NCBI GenBank assembly: GCA_021793595.1
Contig: JAJYSL010000239.1
Location: 1-6,681, forward strand
Reading direction: 5' to 3'
Source: Acidobacteriota bacterium
Lineage (GTDB): Bacteria > Acidobacteriota > Terriglobia > Terriglobales > Acidobacteriaceae
Length of the DNA stretch: 6,681 nt
In this document: in pieces, positions 6,503-6,681 of the stretch
Layout of the letters: each line of letters starts with the position of its first letter
Numbering within the stretch: the first letter of the stretch is position 1
Translations under genes and position numbers: made by a program
The notes under the pieces: generated by a model
The model's database searches: none
What the model was told of the DNA's origin: nothing
The model's input: the letters and a program-made list of their open reading frames with translations, nothing else

Positions 6503-6681
6503 AAATCGGAATCACCGTCGGATCCATCCAAAGATCCTCCGGGGTCGGGTAATTCGCTCCCGGCCGTCGAAGCGGATACGGCGTCGCCAGGCTCATAAAA
6601 TATTGCAGCCCCGAACAATAAAACTCCTTCTGCGGTCTTTCGATCGGCAACGTATGAATCAATCTGTGAGCTGAGATCGGA
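6466..6681 (-). CDS. Unrecognised protein, C-terminal fragment (enters from right edge)
   Basis: The frame is open from the window edge to TGA at 6466-6468, giving 71 residues and no start in view. It reads SDLSSQIDSYVADRKTAEGV, then LLFGAAIFYEPGDAVSAS, then an acidic, Gly/Ser/Asp-rich tail with SLDGSDGDSD. I prefer this frame because almost half of its codons begin with G, the usual coding pattern; a competing frame on the same strand that ends at 6441 has only about a quarter. The alternative also has an odd Pro/Arg-rich composition. The tail is probably disordered. I cannot assign a family. Its position before the large terminase would fit a small terminase subunit or another early packaging or regulatory gene, but nothing in the visible residues shows that. 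Confidence 0.5.
   Translation of the reverse strand, partial: SDLSSQIDSYVADRKTAEGVLLFGAAIFYEPGDAVSASTAGSELPDPGGSLDGSDGDSDLCATESSSIAQS

Noticed and set aside
6443..6514. Idea of a frameshift joining the frame ending at 6441 to the small ORF ending at 6404
   Set aside because: It was attractive because the small ORF looks coding, but once the better frame ending at 6466 was read through there was no need for a shift.
6441..6662. Minus-strand frame of 73 codons from TTG, in frame with the terminase across a single TGA
   Set aside because: Only about a quarter of its codons begin with G, against nearly half in the overlapping frame ending at 6466. The in-frame TGA junction with the terminase is probably chance, so I do not propose read-through.

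Overview
The window looks like the left-reading head and packaging module of a tailed phage (HK97-like fold) carried as a prophage or prophage-derived cluster in a bacterial genome. The resemblance of the terminase, the kinase and the DUF3037 protein to versions I associate with Acidobacteriota (Terriglobia) suggests that phylum, but this is memory-based inference, not a search result. All supported genes lie on the minus strand, so the functional order runs from high to low coordinates.

Layout in transcription order: the 3' end of an unrecognised gene enters from the right edge (6681-6466). Next comes a large terminase subunit with complete ATPase and nuclease motifs (about 6368-4824). Then a two-gene cassette, a HipA-like kinase (4646-3783) and a DUF3037 protein (3728-2868), closed by a strong intrinsic terminator (2840-2811). 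After it follow the portal protein (2740-1436), a short putative prohead protease (1352-801), a coiled-coil protein that sits where a scaffold is expected (703-260), and the first 44 codons of what is probably the major capsid protein (132 to the left edge).

Terminase, portal, protease, scaffold and capsid build and fill a procapsid. The kinase/DUF3037 pair has no obvious part in that process. It sits between terminase and portal, a place usually occupied only by morphogenesis genes, and has its own terminator, which is the signature of a phage moron (cargo) cassette. This is the most interesting observation here. Its role (defence, superinfection exclusion, toxin-antitoxin-like control) is not shown by the sequence.

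Several starts were moved inward from the longest open frame because a good Shine-Dalgarno sequence, or the terminator itself, rules out the longer version (portal, protease, coiled-coil protein). No integrase, attachment site, tRNA, CRISPR array or insertion sequence was seen. Nothing supports a plus-strand gene.
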